64,000 nucleotides of DNA, from positions 1 to 64,000 of the forward strand of contig CAMDAC010000010.1 of NCBI GenBank assembly GCA_945888325.1, written 5' to 3'. The translations under genes and the position numbers were made by a program. The stretch comes from Candidatus Sulfopaludibacter sp. SbA3 (lineage in GTDB: Bacteria > Pseudomonadota > Alphaproteobacteria > Caulobacterales > Hyphomonadaceae). The notes beneath the pieces were generated by a model. That model saw nothing but the letters and a program-made list of their open reading frames with translations, did not search any database and was not told the origin of the DNA. Shown piece by piece: positions 53,015 to 62,446 of this stretch. Each line of letters begins with the position of its first letter. Position 1 is the first letter of the stretch.

Positions 53015-53388
53015 GACTTTTTCTTTCTGGGTTTGGCCGGAGGCTTCGCCGCCGCTTTCGCTTTGGCCACCGCGAGCGCGCGCCGTGCCCAGCTGCTCGC
53101 TTCATCCGGATCATCCATCGCCGAGGATGGCAGGCTGACATAGCCCATGTCGATCTCCTCGCCGGTGCTGGGTTTGGTCCAGATGAAGGCGGCGCTGCCT
53201 TCAGCTTCGAGGTCTGCCCGAAGCTTTGCGTCGGTCTTCAGGTAGACCGTGTCATCCCCGAGCAGCGCGAACATCAGGCCGTCCCGAAACACACCGGCGC
53301 CGCCGAACATGCGCCGTATGCTGACGGGGCCCATCGGGCCGAAGAGTTCGGCCACGAATTCGTGGAAGGGGTCGGGCGGTTTGGCCAT
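53011..53388 (-). CDS. TfoX/Sxy N-terminal-domain protein
   Basis: The 125-residue protein is the N-terminal TfoX/Sxy domain alone (SIRRMFGGAGVFRDGLMFALL, VYLKTDAKLR) followed by a Lys/Ala/Pro-rich C-terminus (AKPPAKPRKKKS). The TfoX C-terminal domain is missing, so competence control as in Haemophilus is not implied. It is last in the operon acyl-CoA dehydrogenase, serine hydrolase, DUF3253, TfoX, 3 nt after the DUF3253 gene. Confidence 0.85.
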   Translation of the reverse strand: MAKPPDPFHEFVAELFGPMGPVSIRRMFGGAGVFRDGLMFALLGDDTVYLKTDAKLRADLEAEGSAAFIWTKPSTGEEIDMGYVSLPSSAMDDPDEASSWARRALAVAKAKAAAKPPAKPRKKKS

Positions 53389-53391
53389 TCT

Positions 53392-53652
53392 CTATGCGGC
53401 CGGCAGGCCCAGCCGGTAGACGCCCTTGAACGTATCCGGGTTCTCGACCGGCTTGCCTTTCCGGTAGATCGCGATCGTGCCCGCCTTGTGCAGGCGGATG
53501 GCTTCGGCGCGCACATCCTTCAGTACACGCACGAAGTTCTCCGGGCTGACGGCCTTGGCGGCGTCTTCCGGCGTGATCGTCTTGCCGGCCCCCTTGGCGG
53601 CGGTCAGCGCGAGGATCGCGTCGCGGACGGGGTTCTTCGGCGCGTCACTCAC
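53392..53652 (-). CDS. DUF3253-family small protein
   Basis: An 86-residue protein with the DUF3253 pattern: NPVRDAILALTAAKGAGKTITPEDAAKAVSP-like N-terminus in two pieces, VLKDVRAEAIRLHKAGTIAI and RKGKPVENP. The fold is winged-helix-like, but DNA binding is not proven. It overlaps the serine hydrolase gene by 4 nt (ATGA), so translation is coupled. Confidence 0.8.
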   Translation of the reverse strand: MSDAPKNPVRDAILALTAAKGAGKTITPEDAAKAVSPENFVRVLKDVRAEAIRLHKAGTIAIYRKGKPVENPDTFKGVYRLGLPAA

Positions 53653-54884
53653 CAGTCGATGGCTGCGTAGACGAGCTGCTGGAACTGCATGCGCATCGGA
53701 TACGTGGACGATGGCATCAGCTGCGTGGCCTGGATGGCGATCAGTTCTTCTTCGGGGTCGATCCAGAAGAAGGTCGAGGCGAGGCCGCCCCAGCTGAAGG
53801 TGCCGTCGCTGCCGGGCTGGCGGGTCTGCACGATGTCAGTGACGACCGAGCCGCCGAGGCCGAAGCCGACGCCGTCGGCCATCACTTCGGTGAAGGCCGA
53901 ACGGCCCATGCCGCGCATGGTCTGGTTATCCGGCAGATGGTTCTGGCGCATGAACTCCCAGGTCTTGGGGCTGATGATTCGGGCGCCGTCGAGCGTGCCG
54001 CCGCGCATCAGCATCAGGGCGAACCGGTGATAGTCGCGCATCGTGGAGGCGAGACCGCCGCCGGCGTTCAGAAGGTTGGGGCGCTTCGCATAGAGCTTCG
54101 AGGCGGCGCCGGCCGGATCGGCCAGCGTGGTCTCGCCGGTCTTGGCATCCTTCTGGTAGCAGGCCATCAGGCGGTGGATTTTCTCGGGCGGAACCCAGAA
54201 GTCGGTGTCATCCATACCGAGCGGGCCGAAGATGCGTTCACGGAAGAATTCGTCGAGCGGCTGGCCGGAAATGATTTCCACAAGGGCGCCGAGCACGTCG
54301 ATGGAGTGGCTGTAGCGCCATTCCGTACCCGGAGAGAACGCCAGCGGCAGCTGGCCGATCTGGCGGGCCATGTCCTGCAGCGTGTCCTTCGGGTGGCCGA
54401 CCTTGTTGTTGCGGTAGATTTCGTCGGTCTCGTCCTGGAACAGGAAGCCGTAGGTGAGGCCGGACGTGTGGGTGACGAGATCGAGCACGGTCATCTCGCG
54501 GTCGGGCTTGCGCAGTTTCGGCGCGGCGGCCGTGCCGCCGTCCCAGACCATCGCGTTCTTGTACTCAGGGATGTAGCGGCTCACCGGATGGTCGAGCCGG
54601 ATCTTGCACTCCTCGAGCAGCATCATGATGGCGAGCGTCGTGATCGGCTTGGTCATCGAATAGATGCGGAAGATCGTCTCGGCACTGATCGCTTCCTTGC
54701 CGCCCATCTCGGTCGAGCCGGTATAGCTTTCATGGGCGATCTCGCCGCCGCGCGAGACCAGCAGGCCCATGCAGGGCACCTTGCCGGTGTCGATATAGTT
54801 GGTCTTGAAGTAGGCGGGCATCGCCGCAAGGCGGTCTGCGTTGAGGCCGACTTCGTGCGGGTCTGTGGGGTCGTGGTCGAACAT
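53649..54884 (-). CDS. Serine hydrolase, class C beta-lactamase/esterase family
   Basis: The 411-residue protein has the SXXK motif at Ser76-Met-Thr-Lys79 (IYSMTKPITT) and a Tyr-x-x motif (WRYSHSIDVLG). It has no signal peptide, so an intracellular esterase (EstB-like) or amidase is likelier than a periplasmic beta-lactamase. I start at the ATG 54882-54884, which overlaps the acyl-CoA dehydrogenase stop by 1 nt (TGATG); a longer frame would extend into that gene. It is the second gene of the operon. Confidence 0.88.
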   Translation of the reverse strand: MFDHDPTDPHEVGLNADRLAAMPAYFKTNYIDTGKVPCMGLLVSRGGEIAHESYTGSTEMGGKEAISAETIFRIYSMTKPITTLAIMMLLEECKIRLDHPVSRYIPEYKNAMVWDGGTAAAPKLRKPDREMTVLDLVTHTSGLTYGFLFQDETDEIYRNNKVGHPKDTLQDMARQIGQLPLAFSPGTEWRYSHSIDVLGALVEIISGQPLDEFFRERIFGPLGMDDTDFWVPPEKIHRLMACYQKDAKTGETTLADPAGAASKLYAKRPNLLNAGGGLASTMRDYHRFALMLMRGGTLDGARIISPKTWEFMRQNHLPDNQTMRGMGRSAFTEVMADGVGFGLGGSVVTDIVQTRQPGSDGTFSWGGLASTFFWIDPEEELIAIQATQLMPSSTYPMRMQFQQLVYAAIDW

Positions 54885-56044
54885 CAGAGGTTTCCTGCTT
54901 TGGCGGCCCGGGCGAGTTCGCGGGCGATGATGATCTGCTGGATCTGGCTGGTGCCTTCGTAGAGGCGGAAGATGCGGACGTCGCGGTAGAAACGCTCGAT
55001 GCCGTAATCGGTGACATAGCCGGCGCCTCCGAAGACCTGCACGGCGCGGTCGGCGACGCGGCCGCAGGCTTCGGTGGCGAACAGCTTGGCGGAGGAGGCC
55101 AGCATGGTGACATCCTCGCCGGCGTCGCGGCGGCGGGCGGCGTCGAGGATCATGCATTCGGCGGCGTAGGTTTCAGCCTGGCTGTCGGCGATCATCGACT
55201 GGATCATCTGGTGTTCGAAGATCGGCTTGCCGAACTGTTTGCGCTCCAGCGCATAATTCACCATCTCGCGGATCAGGCGTTTGGAGACGCCGGTGGCCAC
55301 CGCCGAAATGTGCAGCCTGCCCTTGTCCAGCACGCTCATCGCGACCTTGAAGCCTTCGCCCTCTTTCGCGATCAGGTTCTCCGCCGGCACGCGCGCGTTC
55401 TCGAAGATCACGTCGCAGATATGCGCGCCCTGCTGGCCCATCTTCTTCTCGGGCACACCGACCGAGAGACCGGGCGTGCCGCGCTCGACGATGAAGGCCG
55501 AGACGCCCTTGGCGCCGGGATCGTTCGGATTCGTCCGTGCCATGACGGTGAAGAGGTCCGCCTTGTTGGCGTTGGTGATGTAGCGCTTGGTGCCGTTGAG
55601 GATGTAATGGTCGCCGTCGCGGGTGGCTTTGGTTTTCAGGCCTGCGGCATCGGAGCCGGCTTCGGGCTCGGTCAGGGCGAAACTGGCGATCAGGTCACCG
55701 GAGGCGATGCCGGGCAGCCATTTCGATTTCTGGGCCTGTGTGCCGAACAGGATGAGCGCCTGGCTGCCGATGCCGATATTGGTGCCCGCGACCGAGCGGA
55801 AGGCGGGCGAGGTCTTGCCAAGTTCGAAGGCGACGAGACACTCGGTTTCCATGTCGAGGTCGAGGCCGCCATACTCTTCCGGCACGGCGATGCCGAACAG
55901 GCCGAGGGCCTTCATTTCGTCGATGACGTGCTGGGGTACAGCGTCTTCCTCGCCGACCTGGGCCTCGACGGGCACGCAGGTCTCGGTCACGAAGCGGCGC
56001 ACCTGTTCAATCAGCGCGGCGCGGGTTTCGGCGTCAAAGGCCAT
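54884..56044 (-). CDS. Acyl-CoA dehydrogenase
   Basis: The 386-residue flavoenzyme has the acyl-CoA dehydrogenase signatures ALTEPEAGSDAAGLKT and QVFGGAGYVTDYGIERFYRD, and the catalytic Glu363 in LYEGTSQIQQIIIA. It oxidises an acyl-CoA to the 2-enoyl-CoA and passes electrons to ETF. Chain-length or branched-chain specificity cannot be read. The start is the ATG 56042-56044. It heads the four-gene minus-strand operon and is divergent from a thioesterase-SDR pair. Confidence 0.95.
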   Translation of the reverse strand: MAFDAETRAALIEQVRRFVTETCVPVEAQVGEEDAVPQHVIDEMKALGLFGIAVPEEYGGLDLDMETECLVAFELGKTSPAFRSVAGTNIGIGSQALILFGTQAQKSKWLPGIASGDLIASFALTEPEAGSDAAGLKTKATRDGDHYILNGTKRYITNANKADLFTVMARTNPNDPGAKGVSAFIVERGTPGLSVGVPEKKMGQQGAHICDVIFENARVPAENLIAKEGEGFKVAMSVLDKGRLHISAVATGVSKRLIREMVNYALERKQFGKPIFEHQMIQSMIADSQAETYAAECMILDAARRRDAGEDVTMLASSAKLFATEACGRVADRAVQVFGGAGYVTDYGIERFYRDVRIFRLYEGTSQIQQIIIARELARAAKAGNL

Positions 56045-56157
56045 GCGTTTCGTCTCCCGGGGGTCTGTTTTCTGGCGCACTTTATGCCGCAACGGCACGC
56101 TTGTCGAAGGGGGCCGTAAGGGTATGGTTGCCGCAGCCAGAGAACAGAGGGGACGCC

Positions 56158-56586
56158 ATGCCGGCCACAATCGAGACGACGGGCGAATTCGCGGGTTGGA
56201 CGACCTGGAAAGACGAGCCCTTCGAGCACGAGACGGCCGGGCCGTTCTATTACAGGGTCGAGGACGGAAAAGGCGTTTCAGCCTTCCGCGCCGCCCGCAA
56301 GCACATGAACGGCGCCGGGGTGATGCATGGCGGCTGCCTGATGACCTTTGCCGATTTCGCCCTGTTCGCCATTGCGCATGAAGCGATGGCGGGAGGTTAT
56401 GGCCTGACGGTCGCCTTCACGTCGGAATTTCTCGACGGGGCGAAGGAAGGCGAGTTGGTCGAGGCGCGCGGCGAAACCCTGCGCGCCGGCGGGTCGCTGG
56501 TCTTTGTGCGCGGCATCGTGACGTCCGGTGGCCGGCCCTGTCTCAATTTTTCCGGCACCATCAAGAAACTGAGGAAACAGCCATGA
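56158..56586 (+). CDS. PaaI-family hot-dog thioesterase
   Basis: The 142-residue hot-dog protein has the PaaI-type active-site helix GVMHGGCLMTFADFALFAIA and SLVFVRGIVTSGGRPCLNFSG. It likely hydrolyses an acyl- or aryl-CoA. GAGGGG lies 6-7 nt before the ATG 56158-56160. The stop overlaps the next ATG by 4 nt (ATGA), coupling it to the SDR. A beta-oxidation-like setting with the divergent dehydrogenase is suggested. Confidence 0.88.
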   Translation: MPATIETTGEFAGWTTWKDEPFEHETAGPFYYRVEDGKGVSAFRAARKHMNGAGVMHGGCLMTFADFALFAIAHEAMAGGYGLTVAFTSEFLDGAKEGELVEARGETLRAGGSLVFVRGIVTSGGRPCLNFSGTIKKLRKQP

Positions 56587-57371
56587 GCCACCCCCCCTAT
56601 CAGGAACTTTCCCGCTCTATCAAAGGCAAGACCGCGCTGATCACCGGCGCCGCCAGCGGCATGGGACGCGCGACCGCGCACCTGTTCGCGCGCGAAGGCG
56701 CCAATGTGGCCGTTACCGACCTCAAGCAGGCGAACGTCGATATCGTCGTCGAGGAGATCAAGGCGGCGGGCATCAAGCATGTCAAAGGCTGGGCGCTAGA
56801 TGTCGGCGACGGCGCGGCGATCAAGCGCGTGGTGGACGAGGCAGCCGCGCATTTCGGCGGGATGGACATTCTCGTGAATAATGCGGGCTTTGCGATTCCG
56901 GCGCAGGTCGGCGAGGAGAGCTATGAGGACAGCTGGGGGCCGAGCATCAACGTGATGCTGACCTCGCACCAGCGCGCGATCCGCGCGGCGCTCCCATACA
57001 TGCGCAAGAATGGCTGGGGGCGGATCGTCAATATTGCGTCCACGGAAGGTCTCGGCGCGACGCCGGGCAACTCGCCGTATGTGGCGGCCAAGCATGGCGT
57101 GATCGGCCTGACGCGCGGGCTCGCGGTGGACCTTGGCCGCGAGGGCATCACGGTGAACTGTATCTGCCCCGGCCCGATCACCACCGGCATCACGGCCGGC
57201 ATTCCGGACGAGCACAAGGAAATCTACGCCAAGCGCCGCGTGCCGCTGCGCCGGTACGGGATTCCGGAAGAGGTCGCCAACATGACGCTGTCGCTGGTGT
57301 TGCCGGCGGCGAGCTTTCTCAATGGCGCCCACATCCCGGTCGATGGCGGGATGAACATCAAGAACGCCTAG
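56583..57371 (+). CDS. SDR oxidoreductase, 3-hydroxybutyrate-dehydrogenase-like
   Basis: The 262-residue classical SDR has TGAASGMGRA (21-30), Ser153, Tyr166 and Lys170 (IASTEGLGATPGNSPYVAAK), CPGPITTGITAG and the end VDGGMNI. The wording is close to short-chain 3-hydroxyacyl or 3-hydroxybutyrate dehydrogenases. Coupling to the thioesterase supports a role in acyl-CoA metabolism. Its stop interlocks with the convergent GST stop as CTAG. Confidence 0.92.
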   Translation: MSHPPYQELSRSIKGKTALITGAASGMGRATAHLFAREGANVAVTDLKQANVDIVVEEIKAAGIKHVKGWALDVGDGAAIKRVVDEAAAHFGGMDILVNNAGFAIPAQVGEESYEDSWGPSINVMLTSHQRAIRAALPYMRKNGWGRIVNIASTEGLGATPGNSPYVAAKHGVIGLTRGLAVDLGREGITVNCICPGPITTGITAGIPDEHKEIYAKRRVPLRRYGIPEEVANMTLSLVLPAASFLNGAHIPVDGGMNIKNA

Positions 57372-57982
57372 CCCGCGAACCCCCGCGCGGTCATCTCCGC
57401 GTGCCAGCGGCCGAGGTTCGGCAGCTCCTTGTGCGGCGCCCATTTCATCACGCGGCAGAAGCCGCAGGTGATGTAGAGGGTGATGTCGGCGATCGTGAAC
57501 CGGTCGGCCGCGACGAAGGCGTGGTTCGCGAGGTGTTCGTTGAAACGCTCCGCCATCTTGCGCGCAGCCTTTTCGCTCTTGGCGGCGGTTTCCGGGCTTT
57601 GCGGCACTTCGAGCGGCGCCATGGCGGGATGAGCGTTGCGGAACCAGCCGGCGAACTGGATGAAGAACATCATCTCGACGCGGCGGTCCCACATCTCGAT
57701 GAGGGCCTTTTCCTTCGGGTCCATGCCCATCAGGTTCGGCTCCGGGAAGATGCCTTCGAAATAAGTGCAGATGGCGCGGCTCTCGGTGATGTTGGTGCCA
57801 TCGTCGAGCACGAGCGCGGGCACCTGCGCATAGGGCGAGACGTCGCGGTAGCCGGGCTGCTTGTGCTCCTGCTTCATGATCGAGATTTCCTCGAGCTCGA
57901 CGGCGTCCAGCTTGCCCTTGGCGCGCAGGAAATAGATCACGCGGTCGGGGTTCGGCGCGGCCGGGCTGTGATAGAGCTTCAT
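57368..57982 (-). CDS. Glutathione S-transferase-family protein
   Basis: The 204-residue protein has the thioredoxin-like N-terminus KLYHSPAAPNPDRVIYFLRAKG with a Ser at position 6, PYAQVPALVLDDGTNITESRAI (cis-Pro, glutathione site) and the helical domain with FVAADRFTIADITLY. It conjugates or reduces thiol-reactive compounds or cleaves thioethers; the class is unclear. It follows the TonB receptor gene by 11 nt, in an operon with a TauE/SafE-type permease. Confidence 0.92.
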   Translation of the reverse strand: MKLYHSPAAPNPDRVIYFLRAKGKLDAVELEEISIMKQEHKQPGYRDVSPYAQVPALVLDDGTNITESRAICTYFEGIFPEPNLMGMDPKEKALIEMWDRRVEMMFFIQFAGWFRNAHPAMAPLEVPQSPETAAKSEKAARKMAERFNEHLANHAFVAADRFTIADITLYITCGFCRVMKWAPHKELPNLGRWHAEMTARGFAG

Positions 57983-57993
57983 CTGTGTCCTCC

Positions 57994-60021
57994 TCAGAAT
58001 TTTTGTGTCAGGCCGAAGGTCGCGTTGAGCGGCTCTCCGGGAAAGTAACGCTCATTGCCGAAGGCGACATCGGCGCGGTCGGCATAGGCTTCATCCGTCA
58101 GGTTACGGAGGATCACCGATGCTTCCAGCGTGTCGGTGATGTTCCAGCCGGCGCGCGCGCCGAAGACGGTGTGGCCGGGATAGGTGACCGTGTTGGCCGG
58201 GTCGGTGAAATACTCGCCGACATATTCCAGGGTCAGCGACAGCGCGAGCGCGTCCGTGGCCTGCCAGTCGATCCGCGTATCGCCGAGCCATTCCGGGGCG
58301 GTATCAATGGTGTTGCCGGAGGTGATCCGCTCCAGCGCGGCGACGACCGGGCGGTCGAAGGTATAGGTCTGGTCGCTCCAGGCGAGATTGCCGCCGAGGC
58401 TCAGACGGTCGTCGATGCGCAGGGTCGCGGCGGCTTCGATGCCGATATGGCGGGTGGAGCCATCAACGACATTGAGGCCATCGGAATCGCGGAAGAAGAA
58501 GTTCTCCTTGTCCATCCAGTAGGCGGCAATGTCGAAATCCAGATGGCCGAACAGCGCGTCGCCGCGCACGCCGGCTTCGAGACTATTCAGCGTTTCGGCT
58601 TTGATCTCGCCGGCAACCTGGCGGTTCTGCAGACGGTAGAGGTCTGAGACCTGCGGGGCGCGGGCGCCGCGCGCATAGTTGGCATAGAGACTATACCACT
58701 CGCGGTCCAAGACGAGGCCGAGCTTGGGCGTGACAAAGCTGAAATCGTCCGAGCGGTCTGCCGGCACATTGAAGCGGCCATTGATGCCGGCCGGCGAGCG
58801 GGTGTCGTAGCTATAATCGTGCGTCTCGCCGCGCAGGCCGGCGAGCAGGCGTAGATTGTCCGTGAGCTGCACATCCGCTTCGGTCCAGACCGCGAAAACT
58901 TGCGTCTCGACGAGATAATCGTAGTGGACACCTTGAGGAAAGGCCGGGTTGGCGTTTGGATTTGGCTGGATTTCCTTGAGATAGCCGGACGCGAAATCGG
59001 TGTCGGCGCCGAAGCGCCAGCTGACGCGGCCAACGGGATCCAGATCGTAGCGCGCCATCAGGCCGCCGCCGGTGTGGGCGTTCTTCTCGACGCCGCCATA
59101 GGGCAGGAAATGCTGCGAGAAGACCATGCCCTGGCTATGCAGGTTGGGCGTGAGGATCAGCTTGCCGGGACCGAGGCCGCGCTCGAGGCGCAGACCGGCG
59201 CGCGCCGACCAGGCATCGCGGAAGGCTTCGGGGTTGGGGTTTGTTTCGGCGAGGTCGCGGTCCTCATAGGCGCGGGGGCCCTGGATGAAGCTGGCGGTTT
59301 CCTGGTTGAGGCTGGAGGCGGAGAGCCAGGTGGTGGCATCCCATTCGCCGAAGGATTGCTTTTTAAGCAGCGACATTTTCTGCTGCTCGCCGCCGGTGTC
59401 GTCGCGCCAACCCTTGTCGTCCATGAGAGAGAGATTGAAGCGCGTGTCGTCGCCGAGATTGACGGAGGCGTCGCCCCGCCAGCGGCCGAGCGTGCCGTAG
59501 CTCGCGCGCAGGGACTGGTCACTTTCCGCGTCCGGCAGGATCACGTTGATCAGTCCGTGTACGGCGTTCGAGCCATACTTCGCACTGCCCGGCCCGCGGA
59601 TGATTTCGATGGCGTCGGCGATTTCCAGATGCGGCTCGATCAGGCTGTTGACGTTGCCGAAGGCGGGCGAACGGGTTGGCACGCCGTTCTCGAGAATGAG
59701 AAAACTTCCCTGCCCGGCCCCGCCGCTCAGTACTGGCGAGCGGATGGCGATCAGGTGCTCCTGCCCGGAATTCATCTGGATATTGACGCCCGGTGCCTGA
59801 TTCAGGATTTCGGCGGGGCGGTCAGCGGCGGTGTTCGCGATCAACCCGGCGTCGATGACCGATTGCGCGCCGGGGTCCCGGTCCTTTCGGTCGCCCCAGA
59901 CCTCGATCGGTCTGAGGCGCATGTCGGCGAGTTGAACAGGATCAGCGGGCTCGGTCTGGGCCAGCCCGGCCGGTGCCAATGCCGCAACGGCAACCCCTAT
60001 CAATCCGTTGCGAAACGACAC
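57994..60021 (-). CDS. TonB-dependent outer-membrane receptor
   Basis: The 675-residue receptor begins with a GTG and a signal peptide (GLIGVAVAALAPAGLAQ), then the plug with VNIQMNSGQEHLIAIRSPVLSG and IEIIRGPGSAKYGSNAVHGLINVI, then barrel strands ending NATFGLTQKF with terminal Phe. The plug resembles cobalamin/other small-ligand receptors more than siderophore ones, but the ligand is unknown. The permease upstream (27 nt) and GST downstream (11 nt) suggest a sulphur- or thiol-containing substrate. Confidence 0.9.
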   Translation of the reverse strand: MSFRNGLIGVAVAALAPAGLAQTEPADPVQLADMRLRPIEVWGDRKDRDPGAQSVIDAGLIANTAADRPAEILNQAPGVNIQMNSGQEHLIAIRSPVLSGGAGQGSFLILENGVPTRSPAFGNVNSLIEPHLEIADAIEIIRGPGSAKYGSNAVHGLINVILPDAESDQSLRASYGTLGRWRGDASVNLGDDTRFNLSLMDDKGWRDDTGGEQQKMSLLKKQSFGEWDATTWLSASSLNQETASFIQGPRAYEDRDLAETNPNPEAFRDAWSARAGLRLERGLGPGKLILTPNLHSQGMVFSQHFLPYGGVEKNAHTGGGLMARYDLDPVGRVSWRFGADTDFASGYLKEIQPNPNANPAFPQGVHYDYLVETQVFAVWTEADVQLTDNLRLLAGLRGETHDYSYDTRSPAGINGRFNVPADRSDDFSFVTPKLGLVLDREWYSLYANYARGARAPQVSDLYRLQNRQVAGEIKAETLNSLEAGVRGDALFGHLDFDIAAYWMDKENFFFRDSDGLNVVDGSTRHIGIEAAATLRIDDRLSLGGNLAWSDQTYTFDRPVVAALERITSGNTIDTAPEWLGDTRIDWQATDALALSLTLEYVGEYFTDPANTVTYPGHTVFGARAGWNITDTLEASVILRNLTDEAYADRADVAFGNERYFPGEPLNATFGLTQKF

Positions 60022-60048
60022 GCGCGCACTCCTTCAAAGCGGCGCAAA

Positions 60049-60801
60049 TCAGACGAGCGCCCGCCAGAGGTTGTAGGCGCTGACGAGACAGATGGCGACC
60101 CCGACGATGACCGTCAGGATCTGGCGCGGCACACGGCGGGCGGCCCATGCGGCAATTGGCGCCGCCACGACGCCGCCGATCAGCAGGGCCAGCGCCGCCT
60201 TGCCGAAAGTCGGCCCGAGCGCAATCAGGAAGGCGAGACTCGCGAAAACGGTGACGACGAATTCCGCGAGGTTGACCGTGCCGACCATGCGGCCCGGCTC
60301 GCCGCCGCGCGCGATCAGGTTTGACGTGACGACAGGTCCCCAACCGCCGCCGCCGATGGCATCGGCCATCCCGCCCGCGAAACCAAGGATGCGCACCCGG
60401 CCGATCTTGGGCGGGCTACCGTTCGGGCGCAGGCCTTTCCAGATGACGATGACACCCATCAGCAGAAGGTAGGCGGCGATAAACGGGCGGATGAAGCTGG
60501 TGTCGGCATGGCTGATCAGGAAGGCGCCGATCACGGCGCCCGCCGAGCCGAAGAGCGCGAGGCGCCAGAAGACGTTCCAGTCCACGTTGCGCGCAATGGC
60601 GTGGGAGGTGCCGGAAGCCGCCGTGGTGAACACTTCCGCCGCATGCACGTTGGCACTGGCGAGCGCGGGCGGAATTCCCATCAACAGCATGGCCGTGGTC
60701 GAGATGACGCCGTAGGCCATGCCGAGGGCGCCGTCGACCATCTGGGCGAGGAAGCCGACGAGGATAAGCCAGAGGAAGAGTTCATCAATAACGAAAGGCA
60801 C
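60049..60801 (-). CDS. TauE/SafE (TSUP) family permease
   Basis: The 250-residue protein has the two-repeat TSUP fold of about seven helices: GFLAQMVDGALGMAYGVISTT near the start and GFAGGMADAIGGGGWGPVVTS-like repeats in the second half (both G-rich re-entrant motifs). Families export sulfite or sulfoacetate or import sulphur compounds. It is first in an operon with a TonB receptor and a GST gene, an unusual grouping that points to transport of an organosulphur or thiol compound. Confidence 0.9.
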   Translation of the reverse strand: MPFVIDELFLWLILVGFLAQMVDGALGMAYGVISTTAMLLMGIPPALASANVHAAEVFTTAASGTSHAIARNVDWNVFWRLALFGSAGAVIGAFLISHADTSFIRPFIAAYLLLMGVIVIWKGLRPNGSPPKIGRVRILGFAGGMADAIGGGGWGPVVTSNLIARGGEPGRMVGTVNLAEFVVTVFASLAFLIALGPTFGKAALALLIGGVVAAPIAAWAARRVPRQILTVIVGVAICLVSAYNLWRALV

Positions 60802-60908
60802 AACCGGTTTTCCGCCCAGAAACTGTAGCGCCGCTTGTCGCCAACTAAAGGACGACCCGCCACGCTGTTTTCCTCAAGCGTGCGGTAAGTCTATCTGACA
60901 AGTCGTGA

Positions 60909-62231
60909 TTAGGTTCCGGAGAACAGCTGGTACGGCAAGGCGCCCACAACGGCTGCCGAAAGGCAGGTCGCGAGGGTACCTGCCAGCAGCGTGTGCCAGG
61001 CGAGTTTCAGGAAATCGTCGCGCCGCTCGGGCTCCATGATCGAGAGGCCGCCGATCAGGATGCCGATCGATCCGAAGTTCGCGAAGCCGCAGATGGCGTG
61101 CGCGGTGATCATCCGTGTACGGGGGTCCATGGCGTCCGCAGGTACGTTCGCCAGCTGGATGAAGGCGACGAACTCGGTCAGCACCGTCTTGACGCCCATC
61201 AGGCCGCCGGACTTCGAGGCTTCCTCCAGCGGCACGCCGACCATGTACATCAGCGGGGCGAAGATCCAGCCAAGGATACGTTCGATCGACAATGCCGAAC
61301 CGGCAACACCCGGCAGCGCCTTGAAGCCTTCATTGATCAGGTAGAGCAAGGCGAGCGCGGCGATCAGCATGGTCGCGATGTTGAACACGATCTTCAGGCC
61401 GTCGGTCGCGCCCGTGGAGAACGCATCCATGGTCGAGGCGTACTTGAAATCCGGCTGCTGGTTGTTGTCGCTGGTGACTTCGGATTCCGGGATCAGCGTC
61501 ATCGCCACCGCCACGGCAGCGGGCGCTGCCATCATCGAGGCCACGAACAGCTGCGTGATCGGATTGGCGAGCTTGCCATCGAGCATGGTCGCGTAGACGA
61601 CCATCACCGATCCGGCGATCGTCGCGAAGCCAGCCGTCATCATGATCAGCAGTTCGGTGCGCGTCATGGTCTTGAGATACGGGCGCACGAGCAGCGGCGC
61701 TTCGGTCATGCCCATGAACACGTTGGCGGACACGGCGAGCGAGGTTGGCCCGCTGATGCCCATGGTGCGGCGGAAGATCGCCGCGAACGCAGTGGTGATC
61801 CATTTCAGGATGCCCCAGTGCCAGAGCATCGCGGAGAGCGCCGCGACGACGATGATCAGCGGCAGGATCTGGAAGAAGAAGGAGGGCGGCACCAGTCCTT
61901 CAGCGGTTGTGAACGGTGTGAAGGGCTGCGCGACGAGCGTGTTGTCGCCAACATATCCGAACACGAAGTTGGTGCCGTAGCGGGTCGCGTCGACCAGGGC
62001 CTTGATGACCGGATTGTCGCCGCCTGCCACGCCGGCGTTGCCCATGCCGAGCAGTTGCGGAACGCCGAAGAACAACAGCGCAAAGCTGAATTGCAGGAAC
62101 GTCGCGCCAAGGATGATCTTCCAAGGCAGCGCCTTGCGATTGGACGACAGTGCCCAACACAGGGCGTAGATCGCGAGGATCCCGATCAGCGCGCGGCCAT
62201 TGTCCCAACCCCACTCGTACTCTGCCGGCAT
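60909..62231 (-). CDS. Concentrative nucleoside transporter (CNT family)
   Basis: The 440-residue inner-membrane protein has many helices and the CNT landmarks GMTEAPLLVRPYLKTMTRTELLIMMTAGFATIAGSVM-type region (GMTEAP, then MTRTELL and AGFATIAGSV), FVFGYVGDN, and ATQLANVPAD-like and CGFANFGSIGILIGGLS. It takes up nucleosides with Na+ or H+. The ATG 62229-62231 (MPAEYEWGWDN) is favoured over an ATG 30 nt upstream. No partner gene for nucleoside use is nearby. Confidence 0.93.
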   Translation of the reverse strand: MPAEYEWGWDNGRALIGILAIYALCWALSSNRKALPWKIILGATFLQFSFALLFFGVPQLLGMGNAGVAGGDNPVIKALVDATRYGTNFVFGYVGDNTLVAQPFTPFTTAEGLVPPSFFFQILPLIIVVAALSAMLWHWGILKWITTAFAAIFRRTMGISGPTSLAVSANVFMGMTEAPLLVRPYLKTMTRTELLIMMTAGFATIAGSVMVVYATMLDGKLANPITQLFVASMMAAPAAVAVAMTLIPESEVTSDNNQQPDFKYASTMDAFSTGATDGLKIVFNIATMLIAALALLYLINEGFKALPGVAGSALSIERILGWIFAPLMYMVGVPLEEASKSGGLMGVKTVLTEFVAFIQLANVPADAMDPRTRMITAHAICGFANFGSIGILIGGLSIMEPERRDDFLKLAWHTLLAGTLATCLSAAVVGALPYQLFSGT

Positions 62232-62446
62232 GGTCAAACGCGCCTCCCTCAAGACTAGCACCCTTCAGCAGGCTTAGCGGCCACCTTGCGGGTTGGAAAG
62301 AAGGCAAAGGCAACCGGCTCGCCGCGTCATTCGCTTTGCGGCTGCATTGGGCAGCCATCGCCTAGCCCACCGGGCGAGTTGCGTTGACGCGGCAGGGTGA
62401 TTGCCGGACGCAACCTGTAACCGGCGGCAGAAGGACCTCCCCACGC

